From: Liriodendron chinense
Taxonomy: Eukaryota > Streptophyta > Magnoliopsida > Magnoliales > Magnoliaceae
DNA length: 64,000 nucleotides
Assembly: GCA_003013855.2 (NCBI GenBank)
Contig: ML058459.1
Coordinates: 1,743,050-1,807,049 of the forward strand
Reading direction: 5' to 3'
The first letter of the stretch is position 1. Every line of letters begins with the position of its first letter. The notes beneath the pieces were generated by a model. It had not been told where the DNA came from. It ran no database searches and saw nothing but the letters and a program-made list of their open reading frames with translations. Positions 45,359 through 54,886 of the stretch are shown here, in pieces. The translations under genes were made by a program, and so were the position numbers.

Positions 45359-46017
45359 TAGCGCAGCGTAGACAGTGTGAGATTGATCACTGTCTCTCTC
45401 ACAAGGATAACTACTCCGAATCTACGGAGCTTCCGAGAATCCTTGATCAGACTTCTTCGAATCCTCAAAGGAACAACTCGAATCCACGAGCAATAGAGAA
45501 AGAGCTCAAGACATTTTATTAAAAGATGAATAATAAATCTAACAACGAATTAAAAGAATTTATATAGTCTAGGTATCCCCAAAAGAAACCCTAACTTGCA
45601 TAAATTAAGAGTCCTAAACGAAAATGAAAACATAATTTCAAAAATAGAAACTTTTACGCTTAAGATAATGCACCCGATTGACCGGTCGCTAGGGGTCAGC
45701 GACTGGTCACCAACCCTAGGAGATCGGTCGCAATGGACCTTTGACAGTCCAGAGAGAAAAGGTCCTTTAAGGGCTATTTGTGATGGGTTGCAAGCAAAAT
45801 TCGACCGGTCACCAGGGTCACTCGATAGTCCAGCAATTAAAGTTGGTCTCCAACCTAAATTAGACCGGTCATGGCCGAAATTCAACCAGTCTCGTAAGAC
45901 GTGCGACCAATCACCAGAGGCTATTGGCTGGTCGTTTTCTTGGCTTTCAAATCCTTCCCTCTTGCTTTGCTTTAGTTGGTCCATGCCATGAATACTTTAG
46001 CAATCTCCTCTACATCA
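45359..46017 (-). repeat. 5' LTR of element 3 (659 bp)
   Basis: On the plus strand from tagcgcagcg to ctctacatca. A minus-strand TATA-like tatataaat lies at about 45558-45566. Between 45670 and 45930 is the phrase block 'gaccggtc', 'ggtcagcgactggtcac' and 'cgaccggtcaccag'. The left LTR of the element repeats the same text from 36715. Confidence 0.8.
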
Positions 46018-46029
46018 TGCCATCTTTGG

Positions 46030-47435
46030 TGTAAGTGTATTAGATTATGTTCATGTATGAGAGTTCACATATATTCAATAGCAATGTATTGTACCATATC
46101 CTTAGAGATAAATGGTGTACCTTTTATTTTCCATTAATATTTTTTAACTTATTTTTTTAGCTAATTATCACTATAAATAAAGGATTCTACTGGAAAAGTA
46201 TATAATTTTGCTCCTTTTTTCTATTTTTATATATTATCAGAATTTCTCAACTTATACAATTTTATTTTCTATTTCAAGAGTTTATCATCTATCTCCCTCT
46301 TCTGAGACCCTTTAAGATGGTGGAGGGATAAATTTATACTCATTATTATCATACAGGGTTTACCCATCTTCCAACCCTTCCAACACAATCATTCTACTAA
46401 ACCAGTAGCAGGCTACTTTGTTTTAAATCTTAGGTATCTAGTCAAAACCATTACCACCATTAATTTATTGTCATATCATTGTCAAACCACCAGGAGATTT
46501 ATAGATTCATATCTCCATTACAAAGAGCATGCAATCACCTAGAAGAGCCAAGTATTATAATTTTAGGGGGCGTTTGGCGCATGGCATTAAACAGGATTGG
46601 TTGGGATGGAATTGCATTTGGTTCTGAGCAAATTCCATCTTGCGTTTGGGGAGGATGGGAGGGTTGAGATTAGGTGGGATGGAATTACATTTGGTCCCAT
46701 GCGGGATTTCTATGGGATTTATGTGGATTTTGAAATCCACTACACATGTGGGCCCCACATTGATGCATATTTTATCCATGCCGTCCAACCATAGATGCCT
46801 TTTATATGTGACATTATGGCTATATGTATGTACAAGTGTGACCGACATCAGTTGTGAATTTGGTTCTTTGATTGCAATCCCATAGTCCACCTAACAAGAT
46901 TTTGCTTAATCCTGGATTTTTTCCACATCAAGAATTTGATTCCAAACATGAGATTGGACGGTGAAAATCCATCGTAATAGACACGTAATCATTGCATAAT
47001 AAATGATGTTAATCCCACCTAATGCTATCCCATCCCTTTTATCACCACGAGCCAAACACCCCCTTAGCCACCAGAAGTGTTGCCAGATCTTTCAGCAGCA
47101 ACCAAACATAGTAATGGTTCACCACAACTGAAGGGTTATTGAGAATGTATTATGCCTCTTCTACAACTACAAAGCAAGCTAGGCATATACAATATACATA
47201 CTTCAGATCGAGGGAGAGTGTTATTTGCATGCAGTCTTCAACATACATGCATTTGATATATTTGAGTATGATACATACTCAATGGTCATGTAATGTATCA
47301 TATCCTTAGACATAATGGAGTATCTTTTAGATTTTATTGGCATGTATTTTAAACTTATTTCTTCTGGTCAATTATCATTATAAATAAACTAGTAGATAAG
47401 ATATCTATTCTCCTCTTTTTCTTATTTCTATGGAT
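46030..47435 (+). mobile_element. small copia-like (TRIM-like) element
   Basis: Two ~200-bp direct repeats, 46030-46231 and 47219-47430, share 'atcatatccttaga', 'ttttatt' and 'aattatcactataaataaa'. The first is followed by a degenerate primer site, attatcagaatttct (46236-46250). The second is preceded by a purine tract, gatcgagggagag (47206-47218). The internal region has no frame. Removing the MITE at 46566-47063 leaves about 490 bases between the LTRs. Confidence 0.6.
46566..47063. mobile_element. Tourist/Harbinger-type MITE (498 bp), TSD tta
   Basis: The terminal inverted repeats are gggggcgtttggcgcatgg on the left and the complement of ccacgagccaaacaccccc on the right. Flanks are tta on both sides (46563-46565 and 47064-47066). 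The ends and TTA target are those of PIF/Harbinger-type MITEs. The middle carries 'gtgggccccacattgatgc' and 'tatccatgccgtccaacc', the phrase also used by the foldback family. Confidence 0.8.
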
Positions 47436-48057
47436 GCCTCACAAATAATATTTAAAGGGTAATTGCCTGTTATAGGTAATTACTTGATGATAATTATATT
47501 TACACACCTTGACTGCCCATATACAAAACATATTCAGAGAAAGAGATGCAAATGTCCAAACACGTTGAATCATTGATTTATCATCCAACCAACCAATAAT
47601 TTCCATCACATCATCGTGTGGGTGACATTAAACCTGACCGAAAGTTCTCCCCACTGTGAGAGCAACCGTGTGTAAAAACAAGCAGATCCATCAGGTGGGC
47701 CACACTTGAATATTCGGTCGACATTGTGATCGACTAAATAAGTGGATTGGCATAATTTTTCTTGGACTATGCTAGCCTGACTTGTGTAGGTACGACCGTA
47801 GGTACGTACGAAAGTGTTAGTTGCCTAACCAAGTGCCAAGTAGGAAAAAAAAAATGCATCAGATCTACCCTATCCATCAAGTGCACCCTGACGTTTTCAC
47901 CACAGATCCTGAAATTCAGTGAAATCCAAGAAAAGTGGGCCACACCATAAGGAACACTGAAAAAGCATTCTTAGATCCTCTAAATTCACGTGGTGTGACC
48001 CACTTAGTCTCCGAATATCTCGATTTCGAGAATTCATTGATCCTGGTATGGCTCGCC
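47436..48057. other. no gene seen
   Basis: Non-coding. Phrases such as 'gtgggccacactt' and 'gtgggccacaccataagg' (47690, 47935) recall foldback arms but no inverted partner is evident. Confidence 0.5.
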
Positions 48058-48539
48058 AGACGACTCGGATTGCTTGCTAACTCGGCAAGCTAAACTCTAT
48101 GGGGTCCACTGTCATGTATGTGTCTTATCCACGCCGTCCATCTGTTTTTACAGCTCATTTTAATGCATGAGCCCAATATTGAAGCATATGTAAAGCTCAA
48201 GTGGGTCACACCATAGGAAACAATGGGATAATGATTTCCACCGTTGAAACCTTCCTAGGTTTACAGTGATATTTATTTGTCATCCAACTTTATCATAAGG
48301 TCACACAGACATGTACGAAAGTGAAATACAAACATAAGCTTAATCCAAAATTCAACGGCAGGCGTTCGATTCTCACCATCTTGTGGTGTGGTCCACCTGA
48401 CCTTGGGATATGCTTTAATTTTTGGGTCATGCCCTAGAGTCGGAAAAACGGATGGCCGGCGTGGATAATACACATACATCACGGTGGGTCCCACGCTTTT
48501 ACTATAGCATGCTGAGTTTCTCAAAAGGCAATCCGCGTC
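48058..48539. mobile_element. foldback element F4
   Basis: Ends are 'gacgactcggattgc' on the left and 'gcaatccgcgtc' on the right (inverted), then 'tggggtccactgtcatgta' against 'catcacggtgggtccca'. The core holds 'ctcaagtgggtcacacc' and the inverted 'ggtgtggtccacctgac'. 'gtcacacagacatgtacg' in the middle is in the F2 orientation. Confidence 0.75.
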
Positions 48540-48613
48540 CACACGGCATATAGGCGCGTGGTGGACTGGATTGGCGTATACGAACGCCACGGTGCAGCCC
48601 CCCACGCGTAACC

Positions 48614-49079
48614 GACGCGGTTTGTCCAGTGACCGCAACACCAACCAGCTAGCTGGTGTCAAAGCTCCGTGGGCCCATATGTGTTTTATCCACTCTGTCC
48701 ATCTATTTTGCCAACTTATTTTATTTTTTTTTAGTAAGGTTAAAAACTAAGCAAATCCAAATCTCATGTGGACAACACCATAGAAAATAGTATTAATTGA
48801 ATGTTTAGACTTCTTAGAGCCCGCGTTTATTTGCTATCCAACCCTTTGTGATAAAGTACACAGACCTAGATGAAGGGAAGACACAAATATAGCCCCCCAA
48901 AAAGTTTTCAACGTTAAGCATTCAATCCCTCTGTGGTGTGGTCCACTTAAGATTTGGTCCTGCCTCATATTTTTTTCGGCTCATGCCCTAAAATGAAAAA
49001 ATGGATGGTCAGAGTTGATAAAACACATACATCATGGTGGGCCCACATAGCTTTGTGGGGTCGCTAGGCAAACCGCGTC
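48614..49079. mobile_element. foldback element F5
   Basis: 'gacgcggtttgtccagtgacc' on the left pairs with 'gtcgctaggcaaaccgcgtc' on the right. Inner arms are 'aaagctccgtgggccc' and 'gtgggcccacatagcttt'. It contains 'tttggatttgc'-type and 'ggtgtggtccactta' phrases. It starts 75 bases after F4. Confidence 0.78.
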
Positions 49080-49544
49080 ACGTGAAATATGGATGATTTT
49101 AACGATAAGATATCCAATCTCAATTGATTTCCGTGGTGTGGCCCACGTGAGTCTTGAATCTGTCTGAATTCTGAGCCCATTTGCAAACACATGGCGATGC
49201 ACCTGATGGACGGAGAGGATCTAATCGAGATAAAGTCTTTCGATCAATGTGAGCAAAAGCAACGCCCCTCTTGTCCGTACCAAAGTCATCTCAAAGGGCC
49301 CTTGATTTTTATACCAGGTGATCATGGCGTATTCAACCTTAAGTACGGATCGATGACTCTACATGCGGGACATGTAGATAGAAAAGAAGGAAATGCTTGT
49401 ATTGTATGTGATCATTTTCCTATATATGTACACAAAGATCTGCAACGAATCCTCATTATTCCCATATATTAAAGAAACTGCCAAACGTTCTGTCAGAGTA
49501 ATCAGTTTTGGCAATGGATGCCTATTTCTCTAGCATGAGGATCG
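49080..49544. other. no gene seen
   Basis: A minor open frame (49191-49472) has no recognisable motif and is probably chance. 'ggtgtggcccacgtgagtc' near 49135 is a foldback-like phrase. Confidence 0.45.
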
Positions 49545-50106
49545 AGCACGGATTAGCTACTGACAGCGTGAGTAGCGGGATAGCTACTCAAGTGACGTCA
49601 CCAAGTTCTCTTGACCAATTATGATGTATGTGTTGTATCCACACCGTCCATCCATGTGGATAGATCATTTTAGGCATGAGCAAAAGAAAGAATGAGTAGA
49701 TCCAAAGCTCAAGTGGACCCCGCCATGGAAAACAGTGGAGATTGAACGCTTGCCATTGAAAACTTCATTGGGGGCCATATAAATTTTTTATCAAGCTGAT
49801 ATTTGTGTTTTCCCTTCTTCCATGTCTGTGATAACTTATGAACAGGTCGGATCTCAAAAACAACATCGATGGCGGGCCCTAGGAAGGTTTCAATGGTGAG
49901 AGTCACTGCCCCACTGTTTTCTGTGGTAGGGTCCACTTGAGCTTTGGATCTGCTTCATTCTTTGGCTCAAGCCCTAAAATGATCTCTACAAATGGATAGG
50001 ACGGTGTGGATACAATACATACATCATGGTGGAGCCCACATAACTTGGTGACGTCACTTCAGTAGCAAATCTCGCTACTCACGCTGCCAGTAGCTAATCC
50101 GCGTCT
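49545..50106. mobile_element. foldback element F6 (562 bp)
   Basis: Long, well-preserved terminal inverted repeats of ~65 bases. The left has 'ggattagctactgacagcg' and 'gacgtcaccaagttct'; the right has the complements 'cgctgccagtagctaatcc' and 'aacttggtgacgtc'. Inner arms 'tgatgtatgtgttgtatcc' and 'ggatacaatacatacatca' also pair. It shares the 'acgtcaccaagttct' subfamily end with F12. Confidence 0.85.
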
Positions 50107-50138
50107 AATGAGATCACACTCCCTCACACCTATGGACG

Positions 50139-50563
50139 CTAATTGGAAGCTATACGGGGCCCACACAAAGATGACCGTCATAAATCCACTCTGTCCATCG
50201 GTTCTACGAGCTCGGAATAAGATAAGAATCCTAAAATCAGGGCTGATACATAACTCAGGTAGGTCACACTACATGAAAAAGTGTCAATGGAAACCTCCAC
50301 CATCGAAACCTCCCTGTAGCTTACTATGATGTTTATATGCCATCAAAACCGTTCATATGTTTATTACCGGCTTGTAAACTTCTGTGACCCTATAGTTTCC
50401 AATGGTGCGAGTTCAATCCATATTGTTTCCTATCGTGTAGCCCACCTGAGTATTTGATCTGCCTGATTTTTCTATTCCTGTCATATTGTGAGCTTGAGAA
50501 ACTCCATGCATGGTGTGGGTTTCTCACGGGCATCCATCTGGCCCCACACAGCTTCTGACCACT
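50139..50563. mobile_element. foldback element F7 (variant subfamily)
   Basis: 'ggaagctatacggggcccac' on the left and 'ggccccacacagcttctgacc' inverted on the right. The middle has 'ataaatccactctgtcc', 'aactcaggtaggtcacac' and 'gtgtagcccacctgagta'. A variant of the family with other internal words ('gatttttctattcctgtc'). Confidence 0.6.
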
Positions 50564-50592
50564 GGAACTTCATGCGGTCAGAAGCTGTGTGG
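50544..50592. repeat. perfect 17-bp inverted repeat at F7/F8 junction
   Basis: Arms ccacacagcttctgacc (50544-50560) and ggtcagaagctgtgtgg (50576-50592) around a 15-base loop. Confidence 0.9.
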
Positions 50593-51030
50593 AGCCCACA
50601 GAGATTCCTGTGATAAATCCACTCAGTCTATCCTTTTTGAAGATCACAATAGGACAGGAGTCCAAAAATCAGGAAGAATCATAATTCGAGTGGACCACAC
50701 CACGTGAAACGGCTATGATTAAACTCCCACCATTGGAAACTGCGGAAGCCACAGAATTTTTTTTATTAGATTGATATTTGTTCCTGTCAGCTTATCTAAA
50801 TGGTAATAACCTTATGAACAGTGTTAATGGCATATAAACGTCATAGTCAACTCCAAGAAGGTTTTAATGGTGGACGTTTTCATGCTCACTTTTTCATGTA
50901 GTGTAGCGTGCGTGAGTTATGGGTCTGTCTGCCTGAATTTTTGACTTCTATGATGCTTAGAGATTAATGGCAAGAGTGAATTTATCGCAACAATCTCTGC
51001 AGGGACCTCATAGTTTCCGAGGACATGGAC
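50575..51030. mobile_element. foldback element F8 (variant subfamily)
   Basis: 'agcccacagagattcctgtg' and 'ataaatccactcag' on the left pair with 'gtgaatttatcgcaacaatc' and 'tctctgcagggacct' on the right. It follows F7 after a 17-base perfect inverted repeat. The core contains 'gtggaccacaccacgtgaa' and 'gaacagtgttaatggc'. Confidence 0.65.
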
Positions 51031-51094
51031 TTGTGGCTAGGGAGGCAGCCAATTAATGTATGCACCATTTGATAGGTGAAATCTTAGTGATAAC

Positions 51095-51265
51095 TTTTGT
51101 TTTTTTTGCAACCATCCAATTTATTAGTTGAGCAGCACACCTACACTGTTAGTCACAATGCAGCCACCAACAACTGGGGTTAGTGTCTCTTTAGCACTCG
51201 AACCTGAGACTTGCTGTTAAAATGCCTCGGCATCTTCCAGCTGAGCCAACACGTGAGACACTCAA
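51095..51265 (-). mobile_element. tRNA-derived SINE candidate
   Basis: On the minus strand, an A-box tggctcagctgg (51237-51248) is followed 33 bases later by a B-box-like ggttcgagtgc (51194-51204). Spacing and sequence are right for an internal Pol III promoter. The 3' end is A-rich, gcaaaaaaaacaaaa (51094-51109). There is no clover-leaf that would make it a functional tRNA. No target duplication was found. Confidence 0.6.
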
Positions 51266-51574
51266 TTCCAAATAAGGTTGAGCTGTGTTGACTCTGGAAA
51301 CATGGACAAGTTTTTCAAACCTATATTGAAAATTAACAGTATGCGTCTTCCAGCTGGGCCAACACGCGAGACACTCAGAATCCAAATAGGGTTAAGCCGT
51401 GTTTGAGTCGGAAACATGGATGAGTTTTTGAAACCTATATTGAAAATAAACGGTATGTGTCTTCCAGCTGGGCCAACACGTGAGACACTCAATTCCAAAT
51501 AGGGGTCGAGCGGTGTTGACTCAGAAACATGGACAAAATTTTCAAACCTATATTGAAAATTAACAGTATATAAA
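51233..51574. repeat. 114-bp tandem repeat, three units
   Basis: 'cttccagctg' begins at 51233, 51347 and 51461, exactly 114 apart. Each unit has 'ccaacacgygagacactca' and 'aaacctatattgaaaatwaa'. The start of each unit includes the SINE A-box on the minus strand, but only the first lies next to a B-box. Confidence 0.9.
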
Positions 51575-54123
51575 TAGAGATAGAGATTAGATACTGTGTG
51601 TTAAGATCTTAAATAGTGCCGAGTTTTATTGTATTTTTGTCAAGTTATCTCGGGTTTTGACTGACATCATGACCAGTTCAAGTTCTCCTCAAGTCTCGAT
51701 GAAATATTGTCAAGTCCGAGTCAAATCGGGCAAGTTTGTTCAAGTTTATTGAGTTGTAAACTATGATCTTAACCACAACGTTGGAATGAGCTAGTGTGGC
51801 CCATTTGTGGGAAACCATTAATAGGTGGGGCCCAGACAGTTTTTCTTTAGAATATCCCTCTTTCTATTTTCTCTTGATGTTTAAATTTTAAATTTAAATT
51901 AAATGAGAAACAAGATGAAAACATGGGAAAAAGATCTAATGAAATACGGTTAATTCCTATATTATTTGAACTCCTCATAAATCCTTTTGATCCTCCCCTT
52001 TTAAGGAACACCTCAGTAGAAACATTTCATCCAGGATATTTTTCAGACAAAAAAAAAAGAAAAAAGAAGAGAGAAATAACCCTATAAAATATTCATTGCT
52101 CATCAGAGCTACTTATAGACAATATAAATCACGATCATGTCTATGGCCATCATAACCCTAAGATCAAAGGAATACCTAAATCCTCTCCGCTCCCATGGTA
52201 GTTAGGTGGACCAGTGGACATAGAGCATACATCTTCTCCCATGGTAGTTAGGTGGACCAGCGGGCCATACATCTTTGGCTTTATATAAATGATCCTAAAA
52301 TCGTGTAAATACCATCAGATCTTATGGGCCCACTCATCAGGTTCTATCACACAATTTCCTCATATGCAATTTAAAACAAGAAAAATAATTTTTGGGTGTC
52401 ATCCATAAATAGCCTTTGGTGCAATTTTTATATTTTTCTTTAGTAGTTGAATTTGCAGTGAGATTTTTTTATTAACATATGCTTACAATCACAAGCGCAC
52501 ATGCAGAAGCTGGACATGTTTAAACATCAAATCATATGAAGACTCACACCATCATGTGATTTCACAACCTCCACCTACCTTATTCATCATCCATGTAACT
52601 TGAGATCCCTCCATGAATGACAAAGTCAAACCAATGTAATCTTTGATAAAAATAAAAAATTAAAAATAAAAAATAAAAAATAAAAAAGGATGGGACACCA
52701 GCCTCTATGTGATCTCAATTGCTTGCTCTCCAACAACCACACCAATATTGTCATGATTAAGCCGTTAAGCTGGCTTATCAACACTCAATAAGGTTCGACA
52801 TGTCAACCATCGATGCTCACCGCTGGTGTCAATACACACGTGACGTTGCGACGGAGACATGTGGTGTGTTCCCAATCGATCGATCACATCGAAAGATGAT
52901 CATAGCCACACTTTTTTTTTTACATGTGTAAAAGTTTCAGTCCCTAGTTTTAGCAAGTAAACCTCTTGGCCCACATGCAGGCGTGGTTTGACTATCGGCC
53001 CGTATATTATATGTAAGATAACAATCCTATCTAAAAGATTACACAGCCACACATTTTGAAAAATGTTTGAAAAATCTTATCCTCATATCCCGATTGCCGT
53101 CCATCTTCTATATCCATCGTCGATGAACGGCATCGATCATCAGCCCATCAATTTTCCTCAATGAAGATGGACGGCACTCTGCATGTGGGCCCCACTGCTA
53201 AGATGGGTCTTGCATTAGTGCACTCCTAATGCTGAGTTGAGTGATTATTAAACTAGTGTTCACTCATTCCACATTTATTTTTTTGATGAAGCATATTCCC
53301 ATCTTTAGCACAGGCATGATGATAGGAATCCAAAAGTGGGATGCCAGTCGAACGAAAGCACTCGTTATCTCTCACCCATCCATCAATGTGGTCAAAGACC
53401 AGTAATGGGTTATAGGCCACAGAATAGGGGAAGGACAGAATAATGGAATATTCATTGTCTCTCGAATAAAGCTATGTATCTGACCTTCTCCATGAAGATT
53501 GCTGAACCCTACAATCATGTGTTTGTATTTGCCTCTCCCTACCATATGTGTATAGGAATGGTACAACAATCACACACCATAAACCCCATTGAACTACCCA
53601 CATACCCTTTTATCCTGGTCGTCCAATTGATACCCCACGTCTCAAATCGGCCATCAATTAAGAATTTGCGAATTCGAAGTTTCCAATTTGTCAGATAAAT
53701 GTCTTTCTTTTGGATGGTTATAAAATGATATCAACGGTCCTCAAATAAGTCAATTGATGGGATGGTTGGTATTGTGGCACCATCCAACGGCCCCCCAATT
53801 GATTTGATGGTCCTGATTGATGGGAATGTGCTGGTAGAACAGTTGCAATCAGTATATACACTTAATTTCTGTGTATGATCTTCCTCCAAATGTAAGATGA
53901 CACTATCACTCAGATACATACATATTAGGCGCTGCTTAGGTTTAAAGAAATGAGAATGTGTATGAATTTGGTAAAACCATGAACTTGTAAAATTCATTGA
54001 TTTGAATTGGATTTGAATTTGGCAAATTCTAATATCCATTGTGTGGAATCAAACAAGAAATCCATGGGTTTAAGGAGACTTCATCGCAATAATGGCATTT
54101 ACCACAAGGATATTCCACACAAC
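51575..54123. other. no gene seen
   Basis: Mostly AT-rich non-coding sequence. It contains a 46-bp tandem duplication at 52190-52281 ('ctcccatggtagttaggtgg') and an A/T-rich run at 52645-52690. No coding or RNA gene could be supported. Confidence 0.5.
52190..52281. repeat. 46-bp tandem duplication
   Basis: 'ctcccatggtagttaggtgg' at 52190 and 52236, followed by 'accagtgg' and 'accagcgg'. Confidence 0.85.
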
Positions 54124-54482
54124 GGAAAGGTCTCACATGCACATGGTAGATAATAAGAAAAGTGCAACTAGGTAGATGTGGGGCCCACTGTGGTGTATGT
54201 ATGACAGCTAGTCCATCCTACAGGATTGCCCCCCATCATGAAAATGGGATGGGCCAAAAATCATGTCGATCCAATGTGGGCTATATAATAGGAAAAAATA
54301 ATGGACAAAAACCCAAAAACCATGAAATTCACATGGTGGCCTGCTTTATGATTGGACCAGCGTGATTTTGGGAGCATCCAATTTTCATTATGGGGGCAAA
54401 CAAGTTAAACTGGTTGAATGCTATAGATACACCACAATGGGTAACTAGTTGTATCTACAATTAGTTGCATGTGAGTCTTTCC
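54124..54482. mobile_element. MITE-like element with inverted ends
   Basis: The left end ggaaaggtctcacatgc pairs with gcatgtgagtctttcc on the right. Inner parts 'gcaactaggtagatgtg' and 'gtatctacaattagttgc' also pair in part. 359 bp, no frame. No target duplication seen, so superfamily unknown. Confidence 0.55.
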
Positions 54483-54560
54483 ATAAATTTGAATTTCCCT
54501 ATGATCTATAGATTTATTAAGGTATGAATCTAGAAGGTCTAAGGATTTGGAAAATCCCCA

Positions 54561-54886
54561 TGGTCAAATAACCACTGGCTCTTATAGCTCCAGCCGATAG
54601 AAGATGACATATATCAATGTATGTCAGGGGACTTTTAACACTCCAACACTCATTCATACATCTAGGGTAGAACTTCACATGGAAACATACAAAGCAAGGG
54701 TGAAGGAACACTCAATTCACACCATAAACGGCCCCTTTGAGAGAATGTATTCCGGTGGCATATTTGCTACTTTCAAATTTGAACACTTACCTTCCACTCT
54801 GACACCATGTCAACAAACCATTTGCCTTAAAAGCCATTAGAGGAGGCCATATCAATGTATATCAGGGGACTTTTAACACTCCAACA
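54561..54886 (-). mobile_element. TRIM-like miniature LTR element (326 bp)
   Basis: Short LTRs at 54561-54650 and 54808-54886 both end (plus strand) 'ggggacttttaacactcca' + aca and begin 'tggtcaaa' or 'tgtcaaca'. A primer-site-like sequence, ctctgacacca (54797-54807), lies just inside the right LTR; minus strand tggtgtcagag. About 157 bases lie between. The outer flanks do not match, so the insertion is old or the edges are off by some bases. Confidence 0.55.

Larger units (their letters stand above)
36715..46017 (-). mobile_element. Ty3/gypsy element 3 with two LTRs and two nested solo LTRs
   Basis: Minus strand, right to left: 5' LTR (45359-46017), primer site, gag, protease, RT, RNase H, integrase, polypurine tract, 3' LTR remnant (36715-37064). 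Removing the two insertions (39846-42028 and 42304-43756 with their duplications) leaves about 4.65 kb of internal sequence, a normal size for a plant chromovirus-type element. The left LTR is cut by the Athila-like LTR at 36714. All coding parts are broken. Confidence 0.85.

Noticed and set aside
45088..45522. 144-residue open frame on the plus strand
   Set aside because: It is antisense to gag, the primer site and the LTR of element 3, and has no domain.
45550..45991. Overlapping open frames of 131-144 residues on both strands
   Set aside because: They are created by the 'gaccggtc' phrase block of the element 3 LTR; no protein family resemblance.
49191..49472. Small protein gene of 93 residues
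   Set aside because: No motif, no homologous copy in the window, no supporting signals; its length is within chance expectation for this many bases.
49536..50115. 9-bp Mutator-like duplication around F6 (atgaggatc / aatgagatc)
   Set aside because: The match is imperfect and shifts with the chosen element end; other foldback copies give no 9-bp duplication.
51180..51265. Functional tRNA gene on the minus strand
   Set aside because: A- and B-box words are present but no proper acceptor or anticodon stem can be drawn, and an A-rich tail follows, so a SINE is more likely.
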